The notes under the pieces were generated by a model. That model had not been told where the DNA came from, did not search any database, and saw nothing but the letters and a program-made list of their open reading frames with translations. A stretch of 64,000 nt of DNA from B1Sed10-231 sp046483385 (GTDB lineage Bacteria; Planctomycetota; Brocadiia; SM23-32), in NCBI GenBank assembly GCA_046483385.1, contig JAWODG010000218.1, positions 1 through 64,000 on the forward strand. Reading direction: 5' to 3'. Position numbers and translations under genes: made by a program. Below are positions 26,821 through 36,032 of the stretch, in pieces (position 1 is the stretch's first letter; each line of letters opens with the position of its first letter).

Positions 26821-27006
26821 CTACACGTCTCGTCCCTGGACCGTCTTCCTTCCGTTGGCTTTGGCTCGCTCCGCAGCCCGGTCCAGCAACTCATAGACGG
26901 CGTCGTTCACCGCGTCCAGCACGTCCGACGAACTCATCAGGTCCTTGCCCTTGATGTAGTTCTTCACCTTCGTCCCAACGATCAACATCTCCTTCTGTGC
27001 GGCCAT
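26821..27006 (-). CDS. Bacterial single-fold histone
   Basis: The 61-residue protein has the histone-fold pattern: a first helix (GTKVKNYIKGKDLM), SSSDVLDAVNDAVYELLDRAAERAKANG, and a C-terminal RKTVQGRDV. The last parallels the GRKTIKAEDI element of archaeal histone HMfB. Size and sequence style match the stand-alone bacterial histones described in Bdellovibrio (Bd0055) and Leptospira. It should dimerise and bind DNA. AGGGAGG lies 8 bases before this ATG, so the longer reading frame is rejected. It is monocistronic, between the terminator and a dehydrogenase gene. Confidence 0.85.
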   Translation of the reverse strand: MAAQKEMLIVGTKVKNYIKGKDLMSSSDVLDAVNDAVYELLDRAAERAKANGRKTVQGRDV

Positions 27007-27055
27007 GAACAGAACCTCCCTTCGAAAGAGTAAGATTACCGCCAAAGCGGTCGCC

Positions 27056-27086
27056 ATAATACCACCATTCGGTAGGGCGCTGTCAA
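27056..27086 (-). promoter_or_regulatory. Candidate histone gene promoter
   Basis: TTGACA (27,081-27,086) precedes TATTAT (27,056-27,061) on the minus strand with a long 19-base spacer, 50 bases upstream of the start. The hexamers are good but the spacing is poor. Confidence 0.4.
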
Positions 27087-27134
27087 GCGGAAAACGACGG
27101 CCCTCAGCCCGAACGCGCCCGTCGACGGGCCTGC

Positions 27135-28169
27135 TCAGTCAAAAACGACCATCGTTTTCAGGGCGATCTCTTTGTTCTCGGAGGCGAATTTCAGCGCCTT
27201 CTCCACCTCCGGGAACCCGAACTTGTGGGTGATCAGCGGCTCGGTGTCTATCTTGCCGGAGGCCAGCAGGCTCACGGCCCGACCGTAAACGTTGGCGTAG
27301 CGGAACACCGTGACGATGGACAGCTCCTTGGACTGCGCCTCGATCAGGGGCACGGTGGCGGTATCGCTCGCCATGCCGATCCAGCCCACCCGGCCGCCCG
27401 GCCGGGCCACCTTCAGCGACTCCGACAGCGTCTGCTCCACGCCCGCGCAGTCCAGAACCACATCGGCCGAGTTCTCCAGCTCTTTGGACACGTCCGTCTG
27501 CCCGGCGTCCACCGTTCTGTCGGCGCCCATCTTGCCCGCGAACTCCAGCCGCATCGGCACCATGTCCACGGCCGTGATATGCGCTGCACCGGCCGCAGAG
27601 GCCGCTGAGACGGCCAGAAGGCCGATCGGGCCCGCCCCCAGCACGGCCACGCTTTCGCCCGGCTTCACGCCCACCATCGTGCAGGCGTGCATGCCCACGG
27701 CCAGCGGCTCCACCGTGGCACCCACCTCCACGCTGACGCCCTTAGGAAGCCTGTAGGCGAAGTCCTCCGGGGAGGTCACGTACTCCCGGAACGCTCCGTG
27801 ATGAGGGGGAGTCCCCATGAATACCACGTCCTGGCAGAGGTTGTAGCGGCCGCTCAGGCAGAGCGCGCAGTGCCGGCAGGGAATGCCGGGCTCCAGGGCC
27901 ACCCGGTCCCCCGGCTCGAGCGTTGTCACGTCCGGGCCGACCTCCACTACCTCCCCCGCGCACTCGTGACCCAGAATCAGCGGTTCCCGGATGACGAAGT
28001 CACCGATGCGCCCGTGTTCGTAGTAATGCGTGTCCGAGCCGCAGACCCCCACCGCTTTCATCTTGACCAGCACGTCCCGCGGACCGGGTTGCGGGATCGG
28101 CATTTCGTCCTGTACAACCTTGTGAACGCCTTCCAGAAAAACTGCCGTCATTTGGCCTTCTGTCGCCAT
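27135..28169 (-). CDS. Zinc-dependent medium-chain (sorbitol/polyol-type) dehydrogenase
   Basis: The 344-residue enzyme has catalytic zinc ligands in VGVCGSDTHYYEHG and LILGHECAGEV. Structural zinc cysteines are in PCRHCALCLSGRYNLC, and the NAD-binding loop is AVLGAGPIGLLAV. The sequence style (GSDTHYYEHGRIGDFVI) is that of sorbitol/xylitol dehydrogenases, which oxidise polyols to ketoses. ATG at 28,169 or 28,151 is possible; the first has a GGGGGT site. A kinase and an isomerase for sugars lie 2.8 kb away on the other strand, so a shared sugar role is plausible but unproven. Confidence 0.88.
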   Translation of the reverse strand: MATEGQMTAVFLEGVHKVVQDEMPIPQPGPRDVLVKMKAVGVCGSDTHYYEHGRIGDFVIREPLILGHECAGEVVEVGPDVTTLEPGDRVALEPGIPCRHCALCLSGRYNLCQDVVFMGTPPHHGAFREYVTSPEDFAYRLPKGVSVEVGATVEPLAVGMHACTMVGVKPGESVAVLGAGPIGLLAVSAASAAGAAHITAVDMVPMRLEFAGKMGADRTVDAGQTDVSKELENSADVVLDCAGVEQTLSESLKVARPGGRVGWIGMASDTATVPLIEAQSKELSIVTVFRYANVYGRAVSLLASGKIDTEPLITHKFGFPEVEKALKFASENKEIALKTMVVFD

Positions 28170-28302
28170 ATCGGACCCCCATCGGACTGGATGCGCCGGA
28201 AACGGAACGGCCGGATTGTAACCTCCGCCGCGAGCCCGCGCAAGACGGCGGGGAGCGGCAGAGCTTGTCCTGCGGCCGGCCGGCTCGTTATCATGAGACC
28301 CC

Positions 28303-30882
28303 ATGTCCATGCACAGAGAACCAGCGCGGGCCCCCCTTTTTATCTGCCTTCTGATGCCCCTGGCCGTCTTCTGCGGAACGCTCGAGCACGTGAACGCCGC
28401 GGTGACGCTGGAGCAGCGGGAGGGAGGGCTCGCGGTGCGCACGCCTCGCTTTCGGGCGTTGATCGATCCCGACAGCGGCGGTCGGATTCTATCGCTCGCC
28501 TTCGACGGGGCGGAGATGACCCGGATTACTCCGGATGGACGCGGCGGCCTGCTCGAGGAAGTCCATTCCGCTGATATCCCCTATCAGGTGCTGGATCAGC
28601 GGCGCGACGACGGGGGGCTGCACGTGTGGCTGCGTGCCCAGACTCCCGAGATGCGGATAACACGTGAACTGATCTTTCCGCCGGGCGGCCCTTTCATTAA
28701 GGTGCGTTTCACATTCGAGAACCTCAGCCCGTATGCCCTCTCAGGCGCGGCGGCACCCGCCATACGGAACCTTGTGCTGCCTGCGGGCGGCTCCGCCACG
28801 GACCGGGAACTCTACTGCCTCGGGCGCGGACGCGGCGCGGAGGTGCTGTCCTCACGGTTCTACGCGGCCCGGCTGTGGGCCGACCCCGGCCCGGCGGAAC
28901 TGCGGTGGATGGCGCCAACCGAGCCGGTGGCCCGCCGCGCATTCGGCTTTGCCCTCTCCCACGACGGATGCCGGGCCTTGCCCCCCGTGCGCGGAACGGG
29001 CGGCGCGTTGACTCTGGGCTGGCGCTGCCCGCCCATACCGGCCGGAGGACGGTTGACACACGAGTTTGTCATGGTACCTCTCAGCGGCTTCACATCCCTG
29101 GCGGAACTGAACGAGCACTTCGCCGCCGACAGCCTGGTGCGGAAGCGCCCCGGCGCCTCCGAAGTACAACTTACCTTCACGCCCTTGCGGGAACCGCTGC
29201 CGGAGGCGTCGATCATAACGCGCACGTACAACGATCAGGGCCGCGAGGGCGACCCCTGCGAGCCGATGCTCTTCGAGGACCTTCCCCGATTGACGATGTT
29301 CACGGCGCGCACAAGCGTCCCGCAGGCGGAGGGAGACGCCGCCTGTCTCCTGCATGAGGTCTACAGCAAGGGCGAGAAGCTGGGGAGCTTTGCCGTCCCC
29401 GCCAGCGATGCGGAGACATGCGTTGTCGCGCCTCAACCGAACTTGCCCGCTCCGCCGGTGGATTCCGCGCGTGGCAGCGAACGCGCGGGGAATCCGGCTG
29501 ATCTTCCCACCGATGCCGAGCGTGCGCGCGGATTCACCGTCAGGGACCCGACGGTCGCAGAGTTCCCGGCCCGGCCGCGCAAGATGGAACTCACGATGCC
29601 GATGGGCGAGAGGCGAACCCGGTTTCTGGCCGTGCGCGCCCTGCGGGATTTGAGCGAACTGCGTCTGACGCTGGCCGGTCCGCCGGAAGAGGCAGGGATG
29701 GCGCGAGGCGTGCCGCCGGGGGCCCTGCGGCTGTGGCGCGTGACGGATCCTGAGAATGGTCCCGCCCGGCTGGAGCCGTTCACCCCGGTGACGTTGCGGC
29801 AGGGCGAGAGTCGATGGTTCGCCTTCACGGTGGACACATCCGGACTGCGGGCGGGACGTTACCGCAGCCGGCTGAGCCTGAGCGCCAACGGGGCGGCGGA
29901 TGATATTCCCCTGAACCTGAACGTGCTGTCGCGAGGGGCACCCGAGCCGGATTCCTTCGGGCTGTGGTATATGGGCTGCCCCGGGACCGCTGCGGCGGAC
30001 GGTCACGCGCTCTCGAAGCTGCGCGGCTACGGCGCGTCCGGGCTGACCCTTCCCTCCGGTCCGCCGGAAGCTGACACGAGAACCGCGGGCTTCCGCCTCG
30101 TCGCTCACAGCGCGGCCCATGGCGCGCTGGCTCCCTCTGCACCGTCCGGCGAGGGCCGAGCGCGGCCGCTGTGGCTGCTTGACGCAAGCGTGGCGCCTCC
30201 GGGAGTGGCCGAGGCGGCCCGACGACGCGGCTACGTTCCGCTGCCCCTTCTCTCCGGTCAGCGGCCGGACGACTCGCTCGGGAACGATATTCCCCACCTT
30301 CTTCTGCGCGATGGTGGCGATTCCGGGGAGGTCCCCGGACTCATCGGATCTGGCGCGATCAGCGAGCAGACTGAGGTATGGGCCCATCTTGACCTGTGCG
30401 AGGCCGACTGGCGCCGGGCCGCCGTTGAGGTCCGGAGCGCCTGCTGGGCCGCCGCATGGCAGGGACTGGCCGGGGTCTCCGTCCGGGTCGAACCCCCGCT
30501 TGCCGAAGTGGACCGTCAACTGGTCATCTGGCACGTTCTGAGGGACGCACGCAACGAGGTCGCACTCTGGCGGGAGGCTAAAGAGGCCGCGGCCCGACTG
30601 CGCGACAGCCGGGCGAACGACGGAGATTTGAACACCGCCACCGTGCTGGCACTCGAGCGCCTGGAGGCGACCGTGGGCACCGCCGAGCACTGCACGCTGC
30701 GACTGCGCCCACGACGCGTGCCGTTCCGGCGCGTGTTGCGGGTTGAGCGGGACAAAACCGGGCGGGCTGTGGACATCTCGCGTTTCGAAACGGCCCGGGC
30801 CGCGGTTCTGGAGATGGTGCAGGTCATAGCACAGCGTGGCGCCAACGTCCCCACACCCGCGCCGGATCCGGATGCACGTTGA
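28303..30882 (+). CDS. Large exported protein of unknown function
   Basis: The 859-residue protein has an N-terminal signal peptide (cleavage probably near HVNA-AV, residue 32). Residues 35-270 look like an all-beta, mutarotase-like or glycosidase N-terminal domain (TPRFRALIDPDSGGRILSLAFDG). A proline-rich linker follows near 380-420. Then come beta-sandwich segments (about 440-560) and a helical C-terminal third with RSACWAAAWQGLAGVSVRVEPP, reminiscent of the end of a TIM-barrel domain. No catalytic motif was recognised. It may be a cell-surface sugar-binding or degrading protein. Confidence 0.7.
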   Translation: MSMHREPARAPLFICLLMPLAVFCGTLEHVNAAVTLEQREGGLAVRTPRFRALIDPDSGGRILSLAFDGAEMTRITPDGRGGLLEEVHSADIPYQVLDQRRDDGGLHVWLRAQTPEMRITRELIFPPGGPFIKVRFTFENLSPYALSGAAAPAIRNLVLPAGGSATDRELYCLGRGRGAEVLSSRFYAARLWADPGPAELRWMAPTEPVARRAFGFALSHDGCRALPPVRGTGGALTLGWRCPPIPAGGRLTHEFVMVPLSGFTSLAELNEHFAADSLVRKRPGASEVQLTFTPLREPLPEASIITRTYNDQGREGDPCEPMLFEDLPRLTMFTARTSVPQAEGDAACLLHEVYSKGEKLGSFAVPASDAETCVVAPQPNLPAPPVDSARGSERAGNPADLPTDAERARGFTVRDPTVAEFPARPRKMELTMPMGERRTRFLAVRALRDLSELRLTLAGPPEEAGMARGVPPGALRLWRVTDPENGPARLEPFTPVTLRQGESRWFAFTVDTSGLRAGRYRSRLSLSANGAADDIPLNLNVLSRGAPEPDSFGLWYMGCPGTAAADGHALSKLRGYGASGLTLPSGPPEADTRTAGFRLVAHSAAHGALAPSAPSGEGRARPLWLLDASVAPPGVAEAARRRGYVPLPLLSGQRPDDSLGNDIPHLLLRDGGDSGEVPGLIGSGAISEQTEVWAHLDLCEADWRRAAVEVRSACWAAAWQGLAGVSVRVEPPLAEVDRQLVIWHVLRDARNEVALWREAKEAAARLRDSRANDGDLNTATVLALERLEATVGTAEHCTLRLRPRRVPFRRVLRVERDKTGRAVDISRFETARAAVLEMVQVIAQRGANVPTPAPDPDAR

Positions 30883-30974
30883 AACCGCTAACTGACGTCC
30901 TATCATTGTGATTCCCAGGCCGGCGCGTTGCATCCGCCGGGCCGAAGCATACCGTGCAGACGACGGGAGAGCCG

Positions 30975-32417
30975 ATGGAAGCGCTTTTCTGCGGCATCGA
31001 CGTGGGGACGCAGGGGGCTCGTTGCGTGCTGGTAGACGCCGAGGGCGAGGTCGCGGCGGAGGCCGAAAGGGGCTTCCCCGAGGCGGCCGTCCAACAACAA
31101 GAGAGACAGTTCGAACAGGAGCCGGGCGCCTGGACCGAGGCGCTCCGCGGCGCCCTTGCGGAGTGCCTCCGGGAGGTCAAGCCCAGCTCGATCGCCTGCG
31201 TCAGTGCAACCAGCACCAGCGGCACGCTCTGCGCGCTGGATTCGGGGTACCGCTCCCTGATCCCCGCTATCATGTACAACGATCCACGCGCCGGGGCGGA
31301 GGCGCGGCAACTCGAATCGGTCGCGGCCGACCTGACGAGTCGGCTGGGGTATCGGTTCAGCTCCTCGTTCGGCCTGCCCAAAATCCTGTGGCTGAAGCGC
31401 AACCGACCCAAGCTTTTCGGCCGCGCCGCCCTCTTCTGCAGCCCCACCGACTATGTCATCGGCTGGCTGACCGACGAGTGGGGTCGCTCCGACCAGACCA
31501 ACATGCTGAAGTTCGGCTACGACCTGCTGGATGGCCGCTGGCCGGAGTTCATCGAGGGCCGTCTCGGCATCCCCGTCTCCCGGCTGCCCCGGGTTCAGCG
31601 CTCGGGCGAACTGGCCGGGCGGGTCTCGGCCCGGGGCGCCGCCCGAACAGGCCTGCCCAAAGGAACGCCCGTGGTCGCAGGCATGACCGACGGATGCGCC
31701 TCCCAGATTTCCAGCGGAGCGGCGGCCCCCGGCCAGTTCAACACCACCATCGGCACTACGCTGGTCATCAAAGGGGTCAGCGAGCGACTGCTGCTCGACC
31801 CCCTCGGGCGCATCTACTGCCACCGCCATCCGGCCGGCTGGTGGCTGCCCGGCGGGGCCAGCAACACGGGGGCGGAGTGCCTGGCCCGCGAGTTCGACCA
31901 CGAGGAGACCGAACGCCTCAGCGCCGCGGCCCTGGAGCACAGCCCGACCGACCTGGTCAGCTATCCCCTTGTGGGCACCGGCGAACGTTTTCCTTTTCAG
32001 CGGCCGGAGGCGGAGGGCTTCCTGCTGGGGGAGCCCGGGAGCCGGGAGGAATTGTTCGCCGCCTACCTGGAGGGCGTGGCCTGCCTGGAGCGCCTCGCCT
32101 ACGACACGCTGGAGGAGCTGGGAGCGCGCATGCGCGGCCCCATCTTCAGTGCCGGGGGCGGTAGCCGGAGCGAAGCGTGGCTGCAGATACGCGCCGACGT
32201 GCTGGGCCGCCCCGTCCGCCGTCCAGCCGTAACGGGCGCCGCCATGGGTGCCGCTATACTGGCCGCCACCCACGAGGAGTTCGACGGCCTGCCGGAGGCC
32301 ACCGAAGCGATGGTGCGCATTGATCGCGAGGTGGAGCCCCGCCGGGATTTCGTCGAGACCTACGCCGAGAAGTACGGCCGGTTCCGGGACGCCTGCCGCG
32401 AGCGCGGCTACATCTGA
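30975..32417 (+). CDS. FGGY-family carbohydrate kinase (xylulokinase-like)
   Basis: The 480-residue protein begins LFCGIDVGTQGARCVLVD (phosphate-1 motif). It has GMTDGCASQISSGAAAPGQF with NTTIGTTLVIKG (phosphate-2) and FSAGGGSRSEAWLQIRADVLGRPV (adenosine motif). FGGY kinases phosphorylate pentoses, pentuloses or polyols with ATP; xylulose is the closest guess. GGGAGAG precedes this ATG, preferred to a GTG at 30,954. A sugar isomerase-type gene follows 111 bases later, after a GCGCCGG/CCGGCGC hairpin at 32,430-32,452 that lacks a T-run. Confidence 0.88.
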   Translation: MEALFCGIDVGTQGARCVLVDAEGEVAAEAERGFPEAAVQQQERQFEQEPGAWTEALRGALAECLREVKPSSIACVSATSTSGTLCALDSGYRSLIPAIMYNDPRAGAEARQLESVAADLTSRLGYRFSSSFGLPKILWLKRNRPKLFGRAALFCSPTDYVIGWLTDEWGRSDQTNMLKFGYDLLDGRWPEFIEGRLGIPVSRLPRVQRSGELAGRVSARGAARTGLPKGTPVVAGMTDGCASQISSGAAAPGQFNTTIGTTLVIKGVSERLLLDPLGRIYCHRHPAGWWLPGGASNTGAECLAREFDHEETERLSAAALEHSPTDLVSYPLVGTGERFPFQRPEAEGFLLGEPGSREELFAAYLEGVACLERLAYDTLEELGARMRGPIFSAGGGSRSEAWLQIRADVLGRPVRRPAVTGAAMGAAILAATHEEFDGLPEATEAMVRIDREVEPRRDFVETYAEKYGRFRDACRERGYI

Positions 32418-32528
32418 GCGGGCCTCCCCGCGCCGGACTTGCAGACCGGCGCTCCCTCCGATACAACCAACAGCGGGAAACAAGCGCGAACGGTTCGCGA
32501 GTGTAGACTCTCAGAGGAGGCCGCAGAG

Positions 32529-33518
32529 ATGGTGAGACCCGTGACGTTGTTCACTGGACAGTGGGCGGACATGCCCCTGCGCGAGCTGGCGGAGAAGGCA
32601 AGCGAGTGGGGTTACGAAGGGCTGGAACTGGCGTGCTGGGGCGACCACTTCGACCCCGCCAGGGGCGCCGAAAGCGTCCAGTACTGCAACGAACGCAAAG
32701 CGCTGCTGGAAGAGCACGGGCTCCAGTGCTGGGCCATCAGCACGCACCTGGCCGGGCAGCTCGTCCTGGACAATCTCGACGAGCGGCACAACGCCTTTGT
32801 GCCTGAGGACATAGCCGGCGACCACGAGGCGATGCGCGCGTGGGCGATGGAGAACGTGAAGAACTGTGCCCGCGCCGCCAAGAACATGGGCATCGAGGTG
32901 GTCAACGGCTTCACCGGCAGCTCCATCTGGCACCTGCTCTACTCCTTCCCGCCGGTGCCGCCCGAGATGATCGAAGCCGGATACGAACTACTGGCCGAGC
33001 GGTGGAATCCCATCCTGGACGTCTACGAGGAATGCGGCGTCAGGTTTGCGCTGGAGGTCCATCCCACCGAGATAGCGTTCGACATCGAGACCGCCGAGCG
33101 GGCGCTGCAGGCGCTGGACGGACGGCCCGAGTTCGGGTTCAACTTCGATCCCAGCCACCTGCTGTGGCAGGGGATGGACCCGCACGTGTTCATAGACGCC
33201 TTCCCGAACCGCATCTACCACGTCCACATGAAAGACTGCGCGGTGACACTGGACGGGCGCAGTGGCATTCTGGGTTCGCACCTCGACTTCGGCCAGCCCG
33301 GCCGCGGGTGGGACTTCCGCAGCCTGGGACGCGGCGACGTGGACTTCGAATCCGTCATCCGCGCCCTGAACCGCATCGGCTACAACGGGCCGCTGTCGGT
33401 GGAGTGGGAGGACAGCGGGATGGACCGCGAACACGGCGCCGCGGAGGCGGCCGAATTCGTCCTGTCGCTGGACTTCCCGCCCAGCGAGGTCGCCTTCGAC
33501 GCCGCCTTCGACGATTGA
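32529..33518 (+). CDS. Xylose isomerase-like TIM-barrel sugar epimerase/isomerase
   Basis: The 329-residue protein matches the AP-endonuclease-2/xylose isomerase-like barrel family. Expected metal ligands are in FALEVHP (Glu), GFNFDPSHLLWQ (Asp, His), RIYHVHMKD (His) and LSVEWEDSG (Glu). Such enzymes isomerise or epimerise keto-sugars and inositol derivatives. AGAGGAGG lies upstream of the ATG. With the FGGY kinase before it, this forms a two-gene sugar-use unit. Confidence 0.85.
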   Translation: MVRPVTLFTGQWADMPLRELAEKASEWGYEGLELACWGDHFDPARGAESVQYCNERKALLEEHGLQCWAISTHLAGQLVLDNLDERHNAFVPEDIAGDHEAMRAWAMENVKNCARAAKNMGIEVVNGFTGSSIWHLLYSFPPVPPEMIEAGYELLAERWNPILDVYEECGVRFALEVHPTEIAFDIETAERALQALDGRPEFGFNFDPSHLLWQGMDPHVFIDAFPNRIYHVHMKDCAVTLDGRSGILGSHLDFGQPGRGWDFRSLGRGDVDFESVIRALNRIGYNGPLSVEWEDSGMDREHGAAEAAEFVLSLDFPPSEVAFDAAFDD

Positions 33519-33551
33519 GCGTCCGGCCGTGGGGCACGCTTGAGGTCGGCC

Positions 33552-34082
33552 ATGTTGATGAGTTGCACCGATTTTGCGGCGGAACTGGGCGAAGACGCCG
33601 CGCCCGTGCGTGTGACCTTCGCGGGCGACGAATGGCGCCCGCTCGGCTAGCGTTACCTGCTGGACGGTGAGCCGGCAGAGGCGGAAGCGTTCGAGCCGGG
33701 ACCACCGCCACGCATTGGCCTGCGGACCGCCTCCGCAACGACCTGGCTGCAACTGAGCGCCGGGGACGAACTCTCGTTCCGCGCGCCTTCCGAGGCACCG
33801 CCCGAGCGCGTCGGCTTTCGCCTGTCCCTGCCGGCGGATGCCGATCTTCACCTGGCCGAATTCCTGAACGTCGGCCGGGTGCTGGATGCCGACATGCCGG
33901 TCGGCGAATCGTACGCGGCCCGGCTGGCGTGCAACTTCCTGCTGGCGCGCTGCGGCGGAATGTGGGTCAGGCTCCGCGTCCTGACCAGGGACCGGGGCGC
34001 GGCAGGCTGCGAGGCAACGCGCCGCGACGACGAGCTGGACCTCGCCTTCACCTGGCCTGCCGGAGCCGAGGCCCCAGGTTGA
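33552..34082 (+). pseudogene. Remnant of an unidentified gene, interrupted by in-frame TAG
   Basis: From ATG 33,552 one frame reads 32 codons, meets TAG at 33,648-33,650, then stays open through RYLLDGEPAEAEAFEPG and ADADLHLAEFLNVGRVLDA to TGA at 34,082 (177 codons in total). The sequence on both sides of the TAG reads like one soluble beta-rich protein. The family is not recognised. The downstream part could also start at 33,879 as a 67-residue product, but no ribosome site supports that. Confidence 0.55.
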
Positions 34083-34530
34083 CGCCTGGGACTACTTCCT
34101 GACGTTCGCAGTGCGGCGAACTGTCCGGCCTCTCTGGGGGACCGCGCGCGCCTGCCCCATCAGCGAAAGCCTGACGCATGGTGGGCGGAGAGCAATGGGC
34201 CCGAGTGTCAACCCGATGGTAGCGAGCGGGTTCGAGCAAATAGAGCCCGCCGCATGGCGGGCGACACAGCGTGCCCGAACCCCCACCCCTCAACAGGCTG
34301 AATCCGTGGTGACGCCGGACCCGTATGAAGCGGTCGACTACGAACCGGGCAGCTTGCCCGAGTGGCGGGCGGATCGGGTCCCTGCGGCCTTGCGCCGGCC
34401 TTGCGCCGGGTGCATAATGGCAACTGTGGGGTCGGACCTGCGCTCGGTCAACCACGGGCCGGGTCCAAACGTTTCACTGACCGTTTCGGCCGGGGGGCCG
34501 GCCGGAACAGCCAACGAGGGGGTGTCGCGG
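34083..34530. other. Gene-free region before the pterin cluster
   Basis: This has a CCCAGG/CCTGGG hairpin at 34,074-34,091 without a T-run, an AACCCG/CGGGTT inverted repeat near 34,212-34,235, and an 11-base tandem duplication (GGCCTTGCGCC, about 34,386-34,407). The last overlaps the candidate promoter listed next. No gene is supported. Confidence 0.5.
34390..34418 (+). promoter_or_regulatory. Candidate promoter of the pterin/folate operon
   Basis: TTGCGC (34,390-34,395) and CATAAT (34,413-34,418) are 17 bases apart, giving a leader of about 105 bases before the first ATG. Confidence 0.45.
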
Positions 34531-34902
34531 ATGACAGACCTGAGCGATGAAAACATCGATCTTGCCGAGGAAGAATGCGTCCCGTGCCGGGGTGGCATAC
34601 CGGCCCTGGAGGGAGAGGAGTTGGAGGAGCTGGCCGACCGACTCGACGCCGACTGGTCGGTGGTCGATGACCATCACCTGGAGAAGGACTTCGAGTTCGA
34701 GGACTTCCGGCAGGCGCTCGAGTTCACCAATCGCGTGGGAGAACTGGCCGAAGAGGTCGGACACCATCCGGAGATATTCCTTACGTGGGGCGAGGTGGGC
34801 ATCACCATCTGGACCCACGAGGTGGACGGCCTGACGAAGACGGATTTCGTCTTCGCCGCCCGCGTTGAGAAGCTGTATCAGCCCGGGTCCGAAGATTCCT
34901 GA
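34531..34902 (+). CDS. Pterin-4a-carbinolamine dehydratase
   Basis: The 123-residue protein carries FTNRVGELAEEVGHHPEIFLTWGEVGITIWTH in two adjoining pieces. The paired histidines with Pro and the later Trp/Thr/His form the PCD active site. The enzyme dehydrates the 4a-hydroxy-tetrahydropterin made by aromatic amino acid hydroxylases; it can also help folate synthesis. An extra N-terminal arm (DLAEEECVPCRGGIPALEGEE) is of the type seen in bacterial members. CGAGGGGGTG precedes the ATG. It heads a tightly packed run of pterin genes. Confidence 0.93.
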   Translation: MTDLSDENIDLAEEECVPCRGGIPALEGEELEELADRLDADWSVVDDHHLEKDFEFEDFRQALEFTNRVGELAEEVGHHPEIFLTWGEVGITIWTHEVDGLTKTDFVFAARVEKLYQPGSEDS

Positions 34903-34926
34903 CCTTCAGTGCAGGAAGGAGTCCAC

Positions 34927-35673
34927 ATGCCGGAACTCAGCGGCCGGACGGCCCTCGTGACGGGGGGCGCCAAACGGTTGGGGCGGGCCATTGCGGAGGC
35001 GCTGGCCTCCGAGGGCGCCGACATCGTCGTCCACTACCGGACCTCCGAAGATGAGGCGCGCGAGGCCGGGGAGCAACTCCGCCAGGTGGGCGTGCAGGCG
35101 TGGACGGTCCAGGCGGACCTCGCCGACGCCGAGCAGGCTCAGACTCTTATGGGCCTCTCGTCCGAACTGGCCGGCCGGGCGCCCGACATACTCGTGAACA
35201 GCGCCAGTATCTTCACCCCCAGCGGCGTGCTGGATTTCGACGCCGTGGAGCTCGAACGACAGCTCGCCGTCAACACGCTCGCTCCGCTCTACCTCTCGCG
35301 CTCGTTCGCCGAAAGCACCGGCGAAGGCCAGATCGTCAACATGCTGGACGCCCGCATGCTGGAGTTCGACGAGGAGCACGCCGCATACCATCTGAGCAAG
35401 CGAGCCCTGTTCACGCTCACGCGCATGCTGGCGCTCGAGCTGGCCCCGGGCATCCGCGTGAACGGCATCGCGCCGGGGCTCATCCTGCCGCCCCCCGGCG
35501 AGGACGAGGCCTACCTGGAGGGTCTGGCCCACACCGTGCCGCTGAACCGCCACGGCTCGGCGGACGACATCGTGCGCGCCGTCATGTTCCTGGTGCACAG
35601 CCCGTTCGTGACGGGCCAGGTGATATACGTGGACGGGGGAAGACACATGAAAGGGAGGATGTATGGGAGCTGA
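34927..35673 (+). CDS. Pteridine reductase-like short-chain dehydrogenase (FolM/PTR1 type)
   Basis: The 248-residue SDR begins ALVTGGAKRLGRAIAEAL. The TGxxxRLG form, with arginine instead of glycine, is characteristic of FolM/PTR1 pteridine reductases. ILVNSASIF is the NSAS motif. The catalytic pair is in AYHLSKRALF, while an Asp-containing LDAR segment replaces the usual serine region, as in PTR1. It would reduce dihydro- to tetrahydropterin or folate with NADPH. GAAGGAG lies before the ATG. It overlaps folB by 11 bases. Confidence 0.85.
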   Translation: MPELSGRTALVTGGAKRLGRAIAEALASEGADIVVHYRTSEDEAREAGEQLRQVGVQAWTVQADLADAEQAQTLMGLSSELAGRAPDILVNSASIFTPSGVLDFDAVELERQLAVNTLAPLYLSRSFAESTGEGQIVNMLDARMLEFDEEHAAYHLSKRALFTLTRMLALELAPGIRVNGIAPGLILPPPGEDEAYLEGLAHTVPLNRHGSADDIVRAVMFLVHSPFVTGQVIYVDGGRHMKGRMYGS

Positions 35674-36031
35674 GCCGCTGGACCGGATACACATCGGCGA
35701 CCTGCTGCTGCGCTGCATTATCGGCGTGCGGGATTGGGAACGGGAGGCGAAGCAGAACGTGCTGCTGAACATGACGCTCTACGCCGACCTCAGCAAGGCC
35801 GCCGCCAGCGATGACATCGGCGACACGGTCGACTACGTGACCATCAAGAAGAACGTCATAGACCTGGTGGAGGGTTCGTCGTTCTACCTGGTGGAGGCGC
35901 TGGCGCAGGCCGTCGCCGAGGTCTGCCTGCGGGACCCGCAGGTGCGGAAGGTGGATGTCCGGGTGGAGAAGCCGGGGGCACTCCGCTTCGCGCGGACCGT
36001 GGCGGTGGAGATGACCCGGGAACAGGAGTGA
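35663..36031 (+). CDS. folB: Dihydroneopterin aldolase
   Basis: The 122-residue enzyme splits dihydroneopterin to 6-hydroxymethyl-dihydropterin. DRIHIGDLLLRCIIGVRDWERE is the family start, with GDTVDYVTIKKNVIDLVEGSSFYLVEALAQAV containing the substrate-binding Tyr and catalytic Glu. The C-terminal VRVEKPGALRFARTVAVEM includes the K-P-A segment. It overlaps the reductase gene and is followed 1 base later by folK. Confidence 0.95.
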   Translation: MGAEPLDRIHIGDLLLRCIIGVRDWEREAKQNVLLNMTLYADLSKAAASDDIGDTVDYVTIKKNVIDLVEGSSFYLVEALAQAVAEVCLRDPQVRKVDVRVEKPGALRFARTVAVEMTREQE

Positions 36032-36032
36032 T

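Noticed and set aside
33648..33650. TAG as a recoded pyrrolysine codon
   Set aside because: No Pyl genes or methylamine methyltransferase context is seen; a nonsense mutation or error is simpler.
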